This document shows positions 23,935 to 33,747 of a DNA stretch of 64,000 nt, in pieces (the stretch's first letter is position 1; each line of letters opens with the position of its first letter). The DNA lies in NCBI RefSeq assembly GCF_030285785.1, contig NZ_CP127247.1, positions 4,487,501 to 4,551,500 on the forward strand. Reading direction: 5' to 3'. The notes under the pieces were generated by a model. It was not told where the DNA came from, ran no database searches, and saw only the letters and a list, made by a program, of their open reading frames with translations. This stretch comes from Parasedimentitalea psychrophila. GTDB lineage: Bacteria; Pseudomonadota; Alphaproteobacteria; Rhodobacterales; Rhodobacteraceae. A program made the translations under genes and the position numbers.

Positions 23935-25686
23935 ATGACACGTGAGATGACCGGTGCAAAAATGGTGATTCAAGCCCTGAAGGATCAGGGTGTGGACACA
24001 GTATTTGGATACCCCGGCGGTGCTGTCCTACCGATCTATGACGAAATTTTTCAGCAAAACGACATCCAGCACATTCTGGTGCGCCACGAACAGGGCGCGG
24101 TCCATGCAGCCGAGGGCTATGCCCGCTCCACCGGAAAACCTGGTGTTGCGCTGGTGACTTCGGGGCCCGGCGCCACCAACGCGGTGACCGGATTGACCGA
24201 TGCGCTGCTGGATTCGATCCCGATCATTGTTCTCACCGGGCAAGTCCCAAGTTTCATGATCGGATCCGATGCCTTTCAGGAGGCCGACACCATTGGCATC
24301 ACCCGCCCCTGCACCAAGCATAACTGGCTGGTCAAGGACACCGAAAAACTGGCGAGCGTATTGCACGAGGCCTTTCATGTCGCCACCTCTGGCCGCCCCG
24401 GACCTGTCCTGATCGACATCCCCAAAGACGTGCAGTTTGCCACTGGCACCTACTGCGGCCCCAAACCCTCGGCGTCCCATTACCAGCCATCGGTCAAGGG
24501 CGACCTGACCTCGATTACCGAACTGGTCGCCGCCCTGGAAAAAGCCAAACGCCCGGTGTTCTACACCGGCGGCGGGGTCATCAACTCGGGTCCGGCAGCT
24601 GGCCAGCTGTTGCGCGAATTGGTCGACGCCACCGGCTTTCCAATCACCTCCACCCTGATGGGGCTGGGCGCCTATCCGGCCTCAGGCAAACATTGGCTGG
24701 GGATGCTGGGGATGCACGGGCTGTATGAGGCCAACATGGCGATGCACGACTGCGACCTGATGATCAACATCGGGGCGCGTTTTGACGACCGTATCACCGG
24801 TGTTCTGAGCTCCTTCTCGCCGAACTCCACCAAGGCCCACATCGACATCGACCCCTCGTCGATCAACAAGATTGTTCGCATTGATATACCGATAGTCGGC
24901 GACGTTGGCCATGTGCTCGAAGACCTCCTGAAGGTCTGGAAATCACGCGGCCGCAAGACCAATACCGAGGCGGTGGTGTCGTGGAATCGTCAGATTGATG
25001 AATGGCGCAAGGTGGATTGCCTGAAGTTTGCCAAGGATGAGAAGATCATCAAGCCACAATACGCTTTGCAACGGTTAGAGGCCCTGACCAAGAAATACGA
25101 CCGTTACATCACCACCGAGGTGGGCCAGCACCAGATGTGGGCCGCCCAGTACCTGAATTTTGAGGATCCCAATCGCTGGATGACATCGGGTGGCTTGGGC
25201 ACCATGGGCTATGGCTTCCCCGCCTCGATCGGGGTGCAGGTGGCGCATCCAGATGCGCTGGTGATCAACGTCGCGGGCGAGGCCTCGTGGCTGATGAACA
25301 TGCAGGAAATGGGCACCGCTATGCAGTATAAGCTACCGGTGAAACAGTTCATCCTAAATAACGAACGCTTGGGCATGGTCCGCCAGTGGCAGGAATTGCT
25401 GCACGGATCGCGCTATTCGCAATCCTGGTCCGAATCCCTGCCCGACTTTGTCAAACTGGCCGAGGCCTTTGGTGCCAAGGGCATCCGCTGCTCGGACCCT
25501 GCTGATCTGGATGACGCCATCATGGAGATGCTCGAGTATGATGGCCCGGTGATTTTTGACTGCCTGGTGACCAAACACGAAAACTGCTTCCCGATGATCC
25601 CTTCGGGCAAGGCGCATAATGAAATGCTACTGGGTGAGGCCGATACCGAAGGCGCCATTCAGGCCGGCGGTGCGGTGCTGGTTTAA
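23935..25686 (+). CDS. ilvI: Acetolactate synthase large subunit
   Basis: A 583-residue thiamine-diphosphate enzyme that joins pyruvate with pyruvate or 2-oxobutyrate, the first common step to Val, Leu and Ile. Start 23935 is chosen because GGAG lies eight bases upstream and MTREMTGAKMVIQAL is the usual N-terminus; the frame is open from 23887, just past the attenuator. Seen are GYPGGAVLPIYD, the catalytic Glu in RHEQGAVHAAEGYAR, the FAD region and the cofactor region NVAGEASWLMNMQE. The metal-binding Asp of GDG is replaced by Glu, as in other alphaproteobacterial homologues. It pairs with the small subunit 78 bases downstream. Confidence 0.95.
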   Translation: MTREMTGAKMVIQALKDQGVDTVFGYPGGAVLPIYDEIFQQNDIQHILVRHEQGAVHAAEGYARSTGKPGVALVTSGPGATNAVTGLTDALLDSIPIIVLTGQVPSFMIGSDAFQEADTIGITRPCTKHNWLVKDTEKLASVLHEAFHVATSGRPGPVLIDIPKDVQFATGTYCGPKPSASHYQPSVKGDLTSITELVAALEKAKRPVFYTGGGVINSGPAAGQLLRELVDATGFPITSTLMGLGAYPASGKHWLGMLGMHGLYEANMAMHDCDLMINIGARFDDRITGVLSSFSPNSTKAHIDIDPSSINKIVRIDIPIVGDVGHVLEDLLKVWKSRGRKTNTEAVVSWNRQIDEWRKVDCLKFAKDEKIIKPQYALQRLEALTKKYDRYITTEVGQHQMWAAQYLNFEDPNRWMTSGGLGTMGYGFPASIGVQVAHPDALVINVAGEASWLMNMQEMGTAMQYKLPVKQFILNNERLGMVRQWQELLHGSRYSQSWSESLPDFVKLAEAFGAKGIRCSDPADLDDAIMEMLEYDGPVIFDCLVTKHENCFPMIPSGKAHNEMLLGEADTEGAIQAGGAVLV

Positions 25687-25692
25687 CCAGAC

Positions 25693-25738
25693 CCGTTTTC
25701 TACTTAGAAAACGGCCCGGAAAATTCGAATTTTCCGGG
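25693..25738. other. Two tandem hairpins between ilvI and ilvN
   Basis: CCGTTTTC (25693-25700) pairs with GAAAACGG (25707-25714), loop TACTTA; right after it the 24-bp perfect palindrome CCCGGAAAATTC/GAATTTTCCGGG spans 25715-25738. No T tract follows. They may act on mRNA processing or stability between the two subunits. Confidence 0.5.
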
Positions 25739-25764
25739 TCACGAGGAACCGAAAGGGACTATAC

Positions 25765-26325
25765 ATGTCTGCCCTACACATCAAAAAAGGCTCGACCCGC
25801 CATTCCGCCTATAACCTGCGCCCGACGTTTTCGGACGTGCAGGAACGGCACACGCTTGCGGTTTTGGTCGAAAACGAACCCGGTGTCCTGGCCCGTGTCA
25901 TCGGCTTGTTCGCCGGCCGTGGTTACAACATCGAAAGCCTGACCGTCGCCGAAGTGGACCATACCGGCCACCTGAGCCGCATCACCATTGTCACCAAGGG
26001 TACTCCCCAGGTGATCGAGCAGATCAAGGCCCAGCTGGGCCGCATCGTAACGGTGCGTGAGGTGCATGACCTGACCGTAGAAGGCACCACAGTGGAGCGG
26101 GAACTGGCCATCTTCAAGGTGTCCGGGGAAGGCGAAAAACGGGTCGAGGCCCTGCGCCTGGCGGACATTTTTCGCGCCAATGTTGTCGACAGCACCCTGA
26201 CCAGCTTTGTGTTTGAAATCACCGGCGCGCCGGACAAGATAGACGCCTTTGCCGATCTGATGCGGCCGCTGGGTCTGGTCGAAGTGGCCCGGACCGGTGT
26301 GGCAGCATTGTTGCGAGGCGACTAG
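25765..26325 (+). CDS. ilvN: Acetolactate synthase regulatory small subunit
   Basis: A 186-residue regulatory subunit that activates the large subunit and carries feedback sensing of Val. The N-terminal ACT domain (about residues 28-103) shows HTLAVLVENEPGVLARVIGLF and GRGYNIESLTVAEVD; a C-terminal small-subunit domain (about 107-186) follows with ERELAIFKV and EITGAPDKIDAF. A short extension (MSALHIKKGSTRHSAYNLRP) is usual for alphaproteobacteria. It is cotranscribed with the large subunit under the attenuator. Confidence 0.95.
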   Translation: MSALHIKKGSTRHSAYNLRPTFSDVQERHTLAVLVENEPGVLARVIGLFAGRGYNIESLTVAEVDHTGHLSRITIVTKGTPQVIEQIKAQLGRIVTVREVHDLTVEGTTVERELAIFKVSGEGEKRVEALRLADIFRANVVDSTLTSFVFEITGAPDKIDAFADLMRPLGLVEVARTGVAALLRGD

Positions 26326-26344
26326 GCACCCCGCCGATCCAATA

Positions 26345-26701
26345 CTACCCAACACATTTGCGGCGCGATGCATTTTCGCGCTGCTTTTGCTTTAAATGCC
26401 CCGCAAAGGGAATAATCCGCGCGGTTTTCTGAGTGCGGTCCGGTTTTGGAACCGCATCAGGCAGTGCAGCTATCAAACTCTGCGCTAATCCCAGACAGGC
26501 CATTTCCGCCAAAACCTGAGGGTTTTCCGCCTTCCGCTTATTCTGCTGCAGGGTCAGGTCGAAACAAACCAGATCACCTTCGTGCAGATCCACCACTTCC
26601 AGAGCCGTCTTCTGCGCGTAAAATGCCAGGTCGCCCTGATCTTCACACCAAATGACAGCCCTTTTCTGACCTGCATCGCTCCAGAGCACCACACCATTCA
26701 T
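26345..26701 (-). CDS. Conserved hypothetical protein (118 residues)
   Basis: The ATG at 26701 follows GGAAGAGG. The N-terminal ~55 residues (VVLWSDAGQKRAVIWCEDQGDLAFY and VVDLHEGDLVCFDL) look like a small beta-barrel, as in cold-shock or PilZ-like folds, then a charged helix and a short basic C-terminus follow. I do not recognise the family. It lies convergent with ilvN and divergent from the helix-turn-helix gene at 26932. Confidence 0.6.
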   Translation of the reverse strand: MNGVVLWSDAGQKRAVIWCEDQGDLAFYAQKTALEVVDLHEGDLVCFDLTLQQNKRKAENPQVLAEMACLGLAQSLIAALPDAVPKPDRTQKTARIIPFAGHLKQKQRENASRRKCVG

Positions 26702-26931
26702 CTCATACCTCTTCCTGAACACCCCTCAATTCTGATCCAATTGGCAGCGTTCAAACATGGTTAATTCGGCGTCTGGCTATTGCTTTTTGTGTCTGAGTGG
26801 ATAGCTTGTTGACCTATCGCAGCGTCACATCTGTCACTACTTGGCGTCAATAAGACGAAACTGCCCTGAAAAATTCCAGTTCGGGCATTGCAGCTTACTA
26901 TTGAATTGAACAATTTTAAGGTCAGAGTCCA

Positions 26932-27729
26932 ATGGCAAAGGTACCCCTTTCTCCGGCAGATTTGCGAAGCGTGTTTGGCGCCAATCTACGCCATCTGTCA
27001 AAAAAATACCCGTCCATTTCCGAACTGACGCGTCAGTTGAGCATCAACAGGACCCAGTTCAATCGCTATTTATCTGGCGAGAGTTTTCCGCGGCCGGATA
27101 TTTTGGACCGGATCTGTTCGTTTTTTAATGTCGATGCGCGCATCCTGCTAGAGCCGGTCAACGAGCTTGAAACCAAGGGGAAAGTCCTCAACGGTCAATT
27201 CCTGAAAGACTTTCTTGGGCCGGGCGTCAGTTCGCTTTCGGAACAGTCATTTCCATCTGGAATCTATCGTTTTTCAAGACGCAGCTTCATCAGGGACAAC
27301 CACTATCTGGTTGGCCTGTCGTATATTTTTCGCTCTGAAGGAGTCACTTATGTCAAAGGATTCGAGCCCAAAGAAGCAATGCGTCATCAGGGGCTGCCCT
27401 CGTTTTCACACTCGCGTGAGTTTCGCGGTTACGCGACCCGTCAGGATGACGGCGTTGCGCTGATCATCGCCCGGCGGGGGGCCTTGACCTGTTCCTTCAA
27501 CTACCTTGCACGGGTGGCCTCGCTTGAGAATAATTTCTGGGTTGGCTACGTCAGCCGCACGGTGCGCGAAGGCAGCAGCGGCATCCGGGTCACCAAAATG
27601 GTCTACGAGCATTTGGGTGGTAAATTCGGTGACATCCTTGGCGCCGCGCGGGGGACAGGTTTTGTCCCAGAAGCGGGTTTGATGCCATTTCATCACCATT
27701 TGCTGCAGATCACAGAGCCGTTCCACTAA
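26932..27729 (+). CDS. Helix-turn-helix transcriptional regulator with C-terminal sensor region
   Basis: A 265-residue protein. Residues 12-65 form an XRE-type HTH (LRHLSKKYPSISELTRQLSI followed by NRTQFNRYLSGESFPRPDIL). The remaining ~190 residues are not a standard domain but have alternating strands and conserved aromatics (GIYRFSRRSFIRDNHYLVGL), suggesting a ligand-sensing part. No operon partner is evident. Similar stand-alone regulators occur in other roseobacters; target genes are unknown. Confidence 0.8.
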   Translation: MAKVPLSPADLRSVFGANLRHLSKKYPSISELTRQLSINRTQFNRYLSGESFPRPDILDRICSFFNVDARILLEPVNELETKGKVLNGQFLKDFLGPGVSSLSEQSFPSGIYRFSRRSFIRDNHYLVGLSYIFRSEGVTYVKGFEPKEAMRHQGLPSFSHSREFRGYATRQDDGVALIIARRGALTCSFNYLARVASLENNFWVGYVSRTVREGSSGIRVTKMVYEHLGGKFGDILGAARGTGFVPEAGLMPFHHHLLQITEPFH

Positions 27730-27776
27730 CCGGGCAGCCCATGCTGTATTTCCGCCGCACAGGGCGTCACCCTGGA

Positions 27777-28553
27777 TTATGGCTCGGCCACCACTATCAA
27801 CCGATAGACATGCCAGCTTGAATGGCCCAGCAGCGGCAAAACCAGCAATAGTCCGACAAACCCAGGCAACATCGCGACAAACGTGGTGACTGCGATAAAC
27901 GCCGCCCAACTGATCATCAGTGGAAAATTCTGCAAAACATACTGAAAGCTTGTGATCATCGCAGTGACAAAGTCAATTTCGCGGTCCAGCAAAAGCGGCA
28001 GAGACAGCACGGTGAGCATGAATAAAAGCAGTGCAATCAATGCGCCGATCAGGGTTCCAACGCCCAGCATCATCAGCCCGCTGGAGGATAGGAACACATC
28101 CAGCGATGACGACACATTGGTCATCGGAGACAAGCCCAGAAACAGTGCAAAGGTCAGATGGCCGAGGAAAAACCAAAACAGAAAAACCACCACGATTATA
28201 GCACAGAGCGACGGAAGCTGGCGGCTGCCCTGCTGCAACACGGCCCGAAGTACGTCTCTCAGGTTCTTCGGCCTGCCCTGTTCCAACCGGTGCGAAACCT
28301 CATACAGGCCCACAGCAGCAAAGGGGCCGACCAGTGGAAAGCCAATGGCCGCCAGAACCAGCCAAAACGTGGTCCCTGTCGCCTGTGTGATCCAGACCAT
28401 GACCCAGCCGGCCAAGATATATAGCCCGGAAAATATCAATCCAAGTTCGGGTCTGGTGCGGAAATCCTTCCAACCCTGACGTACCGCCTGACGTAAGATG
28501 GCCAAAGTCATCGGCCGAAGCTGAGGCACGCCAAAATCTTTCTCTGTAATCAT
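27777..28553 (-). CDS. DUF2189 family membrane protein
   Basis: A 258-residue integral membrane protein with six or so hydrophobic segments. The start at 28553 is set by GGGAGGAG upstream; the frame is open a further 42 codons without one. The N-terminal part [21 protein letters not shown] and [21 protein letters not shown] are characteristic of DUF2189, a family often near cytochrome oxidase or transport genes in alphaproteobacteria. Function is unknown. It is convergent with the helix-turn-helix gene. Confidence 0.85.
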   Translation of the reverse strand: MITEKDFGVPQLRPMTLAILRQAVRQGWKDFRTRPELGLIFSGLYILAGWVMVWITQATGTTFWLVLAAIGFPLVGPFAAVGLYEVSHRLEQGRPKNLRDVLRAVLQQGSRQLPSLCAIIVVVFLFWFFLGHLTFALFLGLSPMTNVSSSLDVFLSSSGLMMLGVGTLIGALIALLLFMLTVLSLPLLLDREIDFVTAMITSFQYVLQNFPLMISWAAFIAVTTFVAMLPGFVGLLLVLPLLGHSSWHVYRLIVVAEP

Positions 28554-29002
28554 GAATGTCTCCTCCCAAAGACTCCCCCTCCCCGACCTCCCGGGGCAAC
28601 AGGTATTGTTCTGGTCACAAAATGACCTGTTGGCTGGTGTTGCCAAGGGCTGGAAACTCCCGGTCTGCCCCAGTGTCACATTCGATTGCGTTCATTCATT
28701 ATAGGTCTCCATCTGCACTCAGTTGATCTGTTTCAAATGCAAACAACCCGCCTTTTGGTGCCATCGCAGGCCCCGCAGTCGGTCAATTGACACGGCATTG
28801 GCCGATAGGCAAAACAGTTTTAGAACAGCAGCTTGAAGGTATTAGTTTGAGTGGCTTACGAAAGTTTCAAAGCAAGCCTACTGCCTGAATTCACACAATC
28901 AAATAGATAGCTCACATACATCTTTTATTAATGCATATTTCCCGCAAATGGGCGTCTCGGGGAATGTCACCAACCAGCCGCCTGTTGTGCGCCAGCATGC
29001 AA
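28554..29002. other. Non-coding stretch between DUF2189 gene and prfB
   Basis: About 450 bases with no supported gene on either strand. It includes the DUF2189 gene's own promoter region. Base composition becomes AT-richer toward 28830-28940. Nothing else recognised. Confidence 0.4.
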
Positions 29003-29024
29003 AAAGCCGGGTTGCCCCGGCTTT
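29003..29024 (-). terminator. prfB terminator
   Basis: AAAGCCGGG (29003-29011) pairs with CCCGGCTTT (29016-29024), loop TTGC. Read on the - strand the stem ends in TTTTT, 30-50 bases after the prfB stop. Confidence 0.75.
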
Positions 29025-29052
29025 CATTGACCCAACTCCGATTAGTGGCGGT

Positions 29053-30174
29053 CTAGGCCTGCGCCTCAGCGCGGCTTTTGCCGGCAACATTCATCGCCAG
29101 AGTGGCAGCCATAAAGCCATCCAGATCGCCGTCCAGCACCCCCTTGGTGTCCGAGGTCTCGTGACTGGTCCGCAGATCCTTGACCATCTGGTAGGGCTGC
29201 AGCACGTATGAGCGGATCTGGTTGCCCCAGCCTGCATCGCCAGCGTTTTCATGCACCTCGTTTACCAGCGCACTGCGCTTGTCCAACTCCATCTGATAGA
29301 GCCGTGATTTCAGAGCCTTCATCGCGATGTCGCGGTTCTGGTGCTGTGACTTTTCCGAGCTGGTGACAACAATACCGGTGGGGTGGTGGGTGATCCGCAC
29401 CGCCGAATCGGTGGTGTTGACGTGCTGACCACCCGCCCCTGATGAGCGGTAGGTATCAAGTCGGATGTCGGCCGGATTGACCTCAATCTCAATATTGTCG
29501 TCCACCACCGGGTACACTTTCACCGAGGTGAATGACGTGTGCCGCTTGGCCGCCGAGTCAAACGGTGAAATCCGCACCAAACGATGCACACCGCTCTCGG
29601 ATTTCAACCAGCCATAGGCATTGTGCCCAGTAATCTTATAGGACGCCGACTTGATCCCGGCCTCTTCACCGGCACTCTCCGACTGCAGCTCGACCTTATA
29701 GCCTTTTTTCTCGGCCCAGCGGACATACATCCGCGCCAGCATCGAGGCCCAGTCGCAGCTTTCCGTGCCACCCGCGCCTGAGTTTATCTCAAGGAAGGTG
29801 TCGTTGCTGTCAGCCTCGCCGTCCAGCAGCGCTTCCAGCTCTTTCTCTGCCGCTTTGGCAGCCAACGTCTTCAGCCCGTCTTCGGCCTCACCTATGACCT
29901 CTTTGTCATCTTCCATCTCGCCCATTTCGATAAGCTCGACGTTATCAGCCATGTCCTGCTTGATGCCTGTGTAGGTGTCCATTGCATCGACCAGCATCTG
30001 CCGTTCGCGCATCAGTTTTTGCGCGGCTTCTGGATTGTCCCACAGATTGGGATCTTCGACGCGGGCGTCGAATTCCTCGAGCCGATGCGGCGCGGTTTCC
30101 TTGTCCATTCGCTGGGCGAGCAGGTCCAGAGATTTCTCAATCTCGGCCACATAGTTCTGGATCTCGGCGCGCAT
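29053..30174 (-). CDS. prfB: Peptide chain release factor 2
   Basis: A 373-residue release factor that reads UGA and UAA. The GGQ loop is in [20 protein letters not shown], the stop-codon recognition motif is SPF in [13 protein letters not shown]. The start at 30174 gives [16 protein letters not shown]. The reading frame is continuous, so the autoregulatory +1 frameshift known from many bacteria is absent, as usual in alphaproteobacteria. It is divergent from the kinase-like gene at 30252, sharing a short 60-80 base region. Confidence 0.97.
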   Translation of the reverse strand: MRAEIQNYVAEIEKSLDLLAQRMDKETAPHRLEEFDARVEDPNLWDNPEAAQKLMRERQMLVDAMDTYTGIKQDMADNVELIEMGEMEDDKEVIGEAEDGLKTLAAKAAEKELEALLDGEADSNDTFLEINSGAGGTESCDWASMLARMYVRWAEKKGYKVELQSESAGEEAGIKSASYKITGHNAYGWLKSESGVHRLVRISPFDSAAKRHTSFTSVKVYPVVDDNIEIEVNPADIRLDTYRSSGAGGQHVNTTDSAVRITHHPTGIVVTSSEKSQHQNRDIAMKALKSRLYQMELDKRSALVNEVHENAGDAGWGNQIRSYVLQPYQMVKDLRTSHETSDTKGVLDGDLDGFMAATLAMNVAGKSRAEAQA

Positions 30175-30251
30175 GGTTTGGTCCCAACTTGATCTATAAG
30201 GTCTGCGTGATACCAAGACCTGAAGGACACCACAAGATGATGGGAAGCGTT

Positions 30252-31085
30252 ATGACTGATGGTCTTGCGGCAATAATGGCCCGGTGGCAGCTGACCAGTC
30301 CGGAAAACCTGTCTAAAACACCAATTGCCCAGCTTTGGCGCGTGCGCCAGGCAAATGGCACTCTGGCTGTTCTTAAAGTGTACAGGCAGGCCAGTCGGGG
30401 CAACGAGGCAGCAGGAGCCGCCCTGCTCAATGCCTGGTCCAAAAAGGGGGCGGTTCGAATATTCAAAGACAGCCGATCGGCACTGTTGATGGAGTGGCTA
30501 GACGGACCAAGTCTGGGTGACATTGCACGCGCAGGCGATGCGCCACGGGCGGATCAGCTACTCTGTGATACGGCCCGATGCCTACACCACCACCCAGTAT
30601 CCGCCTTGCCAGATCTATGCGCACTAGAGGAGGTTTTTGTCCCTCTATTGGTGCTTGGAATTGCCCTGGATTGCCATCCCAATCTGCGCCAAGACATGTT
30701 GCGCGCCACTGAATTGGCACGGCAATTGCTCGCCCATCAGCCGCCGCCTGTGCCATTGCATGGCGATCTACACCATGACAATATCATCCTGACCTCCTCA
30801 GGCCCGCAAGCGTTTGATGCAAAGGGATATATTGGCGACCCTGCCTTTGAACTGGCTAATGCCCTGCGTCACCCCAAGGGGCTGCCCGCGCTGGTCCGCA
30901 ACCAAGACCGCATCACAGAGGTGACAAAGCGTTTTGCTGAGGCGCTAAAGGTGCCGCCGCTACGGCTCGCGCAGTGGGCCGCAGCCAAATGCGCCCTGTC
31001 CATTGCTTACCGGGCAAAGGGCATGCTGTCCCAGGACGACGAAGCTGATTTGCTGGCCTTGTTGCTGGCTCAGGCCGGTCAATAA
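30252..31085 (+). CDS. Aminoglycoside/hydroxyurea phosphotransferase-like protein (APH(6) family)
   Basis: A 277-residue kinase-like protein. Start 30252 has GGGAAG close upstream; ATGs at 30237 and 30240 are also possible. The catalytic loop PLHGDLHHDNIIL and the metal motif FDAKGYIGDPAFELAN match the APH_6_hur family, which includes streptomycin 6-kinases. Most chromosomal members in this clade have no proven drug substrate, so resistance should not be assumed. Its 3' end overlaps the convergent PBP1A gene by seven bases. Confidence 0.85.
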   Translation: MTDGLAAIMARWQLTSPENLSKTPIAQLWRVRQANGTLAVLKVYRQASRGNEAAGAALLNAWSKKGAVRIFKDSRSALLMEWLDGPSLGDIARAGDAPRADQLLCDTARCLHHHPVSALPDLCALEEVFVPLLVLGIALDCHPNLRQDMLRATELARQLLAHQPPPVPLHGDLHHDNIILTSSGPQAFDAKGYIGDPAFELANALRHPKGLPALVRNQDRITEVTKRFAEALKVPPLRLAQWAAAKCALSIAYRAKGMLSQDDEADLLALLLAQAGQ

Positions 31086-33580
31086 AGCCCCCCAGAGCTG
31101 ACCGTGCCAAACGTCGCCTTGGGCCCCAGAACCGCGGTGCCGCCGCTTGAGGTTGTGACCTGTCGACCTGAGTCATTGATCTCTTCAAACAACGGTAGGT
31201 TTGATCCCATGGCAAATCCGCCATCATAGCTCAGCCCGAAGATCGGCTCAGCCCCATCGCGGAAATATTCAGCCACAACATACTCGCCACTGGCCTCATC
31301 CGGCAGACGGGCCCCGGTATAGCGGTCGATCTTGATGAAATGGCCACCCGGCGGCACGTCAAAGGGACCGCCGCCGTATTTGGCCGTCGCCTTCTCCATG
31401 AACTGCTGGAACACCGGGCCACAGGTATTGCCCCCATAGGTACCCCGCCCCAGTGGCCGTGGCCGATCATGACCAATGTAGCAGCCCGCCACAATATTCG
31501 AGGTAAAACCCACAAACCAGACGTCCCGCGCCTCGTTTGTGGTGCCGGTCTTGCCCGCGGTCGGCACCCCCAGGTGCACATTGCCAGAGGCGGTGCCACG
31601 TTCCACCACACCGCGCATCATCGAGGTCAGCTGATAGGCGGTGATCGGGTCCATCACCTGATCACGATCGGTGATAATCCGGGGCGCCACACCCTCGGGC
31701 AGCATGGTCGATGAGCAATCCACACAATCGCGGTCATCATGGCGATAAATCGTCAGCCCATCGCGATCCTGAATACGGTCAACCAGGGTTGGCTTCAGCC
31801 GCTCGCCGCCATTGGCAAACATTGCATAGGCGGTCACCATTTTGTACAGCGTGGTCTCCTCCGAGCCCAGCGAGTTGGCCAGATAGGGGCCCATCTCGTC
31901 ATAGACACCAAAGCGTTCCGCATAGCCCGCAACCACCGGCATGCCAATTTCCTGGGCCAAACGGATTGTCATCAGGTTCCGAGAGCGCTCAATGCCGGTG
32001 CGCAGTGGCGTTGGCCCATAGAATTTATTCGACGAATTGCGCGGCCGCCACAGCCCTTGCGGTGTATTCACCTCGATCGGCGCATCCACAACAATGGTTG
32101 CCGGGCTATAGCCGCTGTCCAGTGCCGCAGCATAGACAAAGGGTTTGAAACTGGATCCCGGCTGGCGTTGTGCCTGGGTGGCGCGATTGAACACAGAATG
32201 CTGATAGGAAAACCCGCCCTGCATCGCCAACACCCGGCCCGAGTTCACGTCCATCGCCACAAAGCCGCCCTGCACTTCGGGAATTTGCCGCAATGACCAA
32301 TGCTGAAAGGCGTCATCCTTGGTCTGCGCCCGCACCAGAACCACGTCACCGAGGGTGAGGTTATCCTTGAAACTCCCCTTCATCCAACTGATGTCCGCGC
32401 GCGGCACCGCGCCAATCGCTGCGGCCCCCTCGACGCCCACGGTCAGCTCTCTATCGCCGACCGCCAAGACCACCGCCGGCAGCCACTCGCCCCCCAGTGT
32501 GACATCTCTGGGCACATCGCTCGCCGCCAAGGCAGCCCGCCAGGCGGTCTCATCCTTCAGCAGATCCGCCGCAATCGTCAGCTCAGTGCCACGCCAGATC
32601 CCGCGCGAGCGGTCGTATTTTTCTAACCCCGTGCGCAGCGACAGCGCCGCCACCCGCTGCATTTCCGCATCAATGGTGGCGCGAACGGTAAAGCCGCCGG
32701 TAAAAAACTCACCCTCGCCAAAATCGACCGACAGCTGGCGGCGAATTTCATCGGTGAAATAGTCCCGTGGTGGCAGCGCGGTACGGAAACTCTCAAAATC
32801 ACCGTTCTGCACCGAGCGCAGCGGCTGCTGCACTTCAACCCGGTAAACCGCCTCCGAAATATAGCCGTTCTGATACATTTCCCGCAGCACATAATCGCGC
32901 CGATCGGTCAGCCGCTGTTTGCCGCGCACCGGATGAAACTTGCCCGGCGCCTTGGGCAGGGAGGCGAGAAATGCCGCCTCATGCGGCGCCAGTTCTTCCA
33001 GCGTCTTGTTGAAATAAGTCTGCGAGGCTGCCGCCACCCCGTAAGAGTTCTGCCCCAGAAAGATCTCATTCATATAGAGCTCAAGGATCTGCTCCTTATC
33101 CAGCGTCTCCTCCAGCCGCGCCGCCAGGATGATTTCCTTGATCTTGCGCTCGGCCTTGCGATCGCCGGACAACAGGAAGTTCTTCATCACCTGCTGGGTG
33201 ATGGTCGAGGCCCCCCGCACATTGGACCCTCGAGAGCGCACCGCCTCAATGGCGGCGGCCGCAATCCCGCGCATGTCATAGCCCTTATGGCTATAGAAAT
33301 TCTTATCCTCAGCTGAAATGAAAGCCTGTTTCACCAAATCGGGGATCTCATCCGACGGCGCAAACAAACGGCGTTCCTTGGCAAACTCATCAATCAGTTG
33401 CCCCTCGCCTGAATAAATCCGGCTGATGGTCGGAGGCTGATACTGGGCCAGCGATTCGTGGCTGGGCAAATCACGCCCATAGATCCAGAACACGGCACCA
33501 ACCGTCAGCGCCACCATCGCAATACCCAGCGTGATGGTACTAAAGATGGAGCCAAAGAATGAGAGAATAATCCTAAGCAC
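31079..33580 (-). CDS. mrcA: Penicillin-binding protein 1A
   Basis: An 833-residue bifunctional cell-wall synthase. It begins with GTG at 33580 after AGGAAGG and has one membrane anchor (about residues 10-33). The glycosyltransferase domain shows the catalytic Glu in ISAEDKNFYSHKGYD and RGASTITQQVMKN. The transpeptidase domain has SxxK (PGSSFKPFVYA), SxN (RSRN) and KTGTTN motifs. A linker domain of OB type lies between. It works at the inner membrane, next to an amidase gene that cuts the same polymer. Confidence 0.95.
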   Translation of the reverse strand: MLRIILSFFGSIFSTITLGIAMVALTVGAVFWIYGRDLPSHESLAQYQPPTISRIYSGEGQLIDEFAKERRLFAPSDEIPDLVKQAFISAEDKNFYSHKGYDMRGIAAAAIEAVRSRGSNVRGASTITQQVMKNFLLSGDRKAERKIKEIILAARLEETLDKEQILELYMNEIFLGQNSYGVAAASQTYFNKTLEELAPHEAAFLASLPKAPGKFHPVRGKQRLTDRRDYVLREMYQNGYISEAVYRVEVQQPLRSVQNGDFESFRTALPPRDYFTDEIRRQLSVDFGEGEFFTGGFTVRATIDAEMQRVAALSLRTGLEKYDRSRGIWRGTELTIAADLLKDETAWRAALAASDVPRDVTLGGEWLPAVVLAVGDRELTVGVEGAAAIGAVPRADISWMKGSFKDNLTLGDVVLVRAQTKDDAFQHWSLRQIPEVQGGFVAMDVNSGRVLAMQGGFSYQHSVFNRATQAQRQPGSSFKPFVYAAALDSGYSPATIVVDAPIEVNTPQGLWRPRNSSNKFYGPTPLRTGIERSRNLMTIRLAQEIGMPVVAGYAERFGVYDEMGPYLANSLGSEETTLYKMVTAYAMFANGGERLKPTLVDRIQDRDGLTIYRHDDRDCVDCSSTMLPEGVAPRIITDRDQVMDPITAYQLTSMMRGVVERGTASGNVHLGVPTAGKTGTTNEARDVWFVGFTSNIVAGCYIGHDRPRPLGRGTYGGNTCGPVFQQFMEKATAKYGGGPFDVPPGGHFIKIDRYTGARLPDEASGEYVVAEYFRDGAEPIFGLSYDGGFAMGSNLPLFEEINDSGRQVTTSSGGTAVLGPKATFGTVSSGGLY

Positions 33581-33690
33581 TATACGGCCTTCCTGTGCAC
33601 ATGGCGCCTATATAAGGGCGCCAGCGCCAATGGTCAAAACAACAGATGGCGGTAATGCGCCATTTGCCCGCCCGCGAGCCAGTTGGATCT

Positions 33691-33731
33691 TCATCTGGCG
33701 CTAAATATCCCGGGGTTTGGGGCAGCGCCCC
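33691..33731. repeat. Intergenic repeat copy 2 (TTCATCTGGC-TAAATATCCC)
   Basis: CTTCATCTGGCGCTAAATAT followed by CCCGGGGTTTGGGGCAGCGCCCC (split here) reproduces the layout at 16484-16550: shared TTCATCTGGC, TAAATATCCC, GGGGT and a terminal GGGGC-A-GCGCCCC hairpin. It lies between mrcA and the amidase gene. Confidence 0.6.
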
Positions 33732-33747
33732 ACCTGTATCATTGCAT

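Noticed and set aside
29053-30174. Programmed +1 frameshift in prfB
   Set aside because: The reading frame is uninterrupted from start to stop with no in-frame early UGA, so no frameshift is needed.
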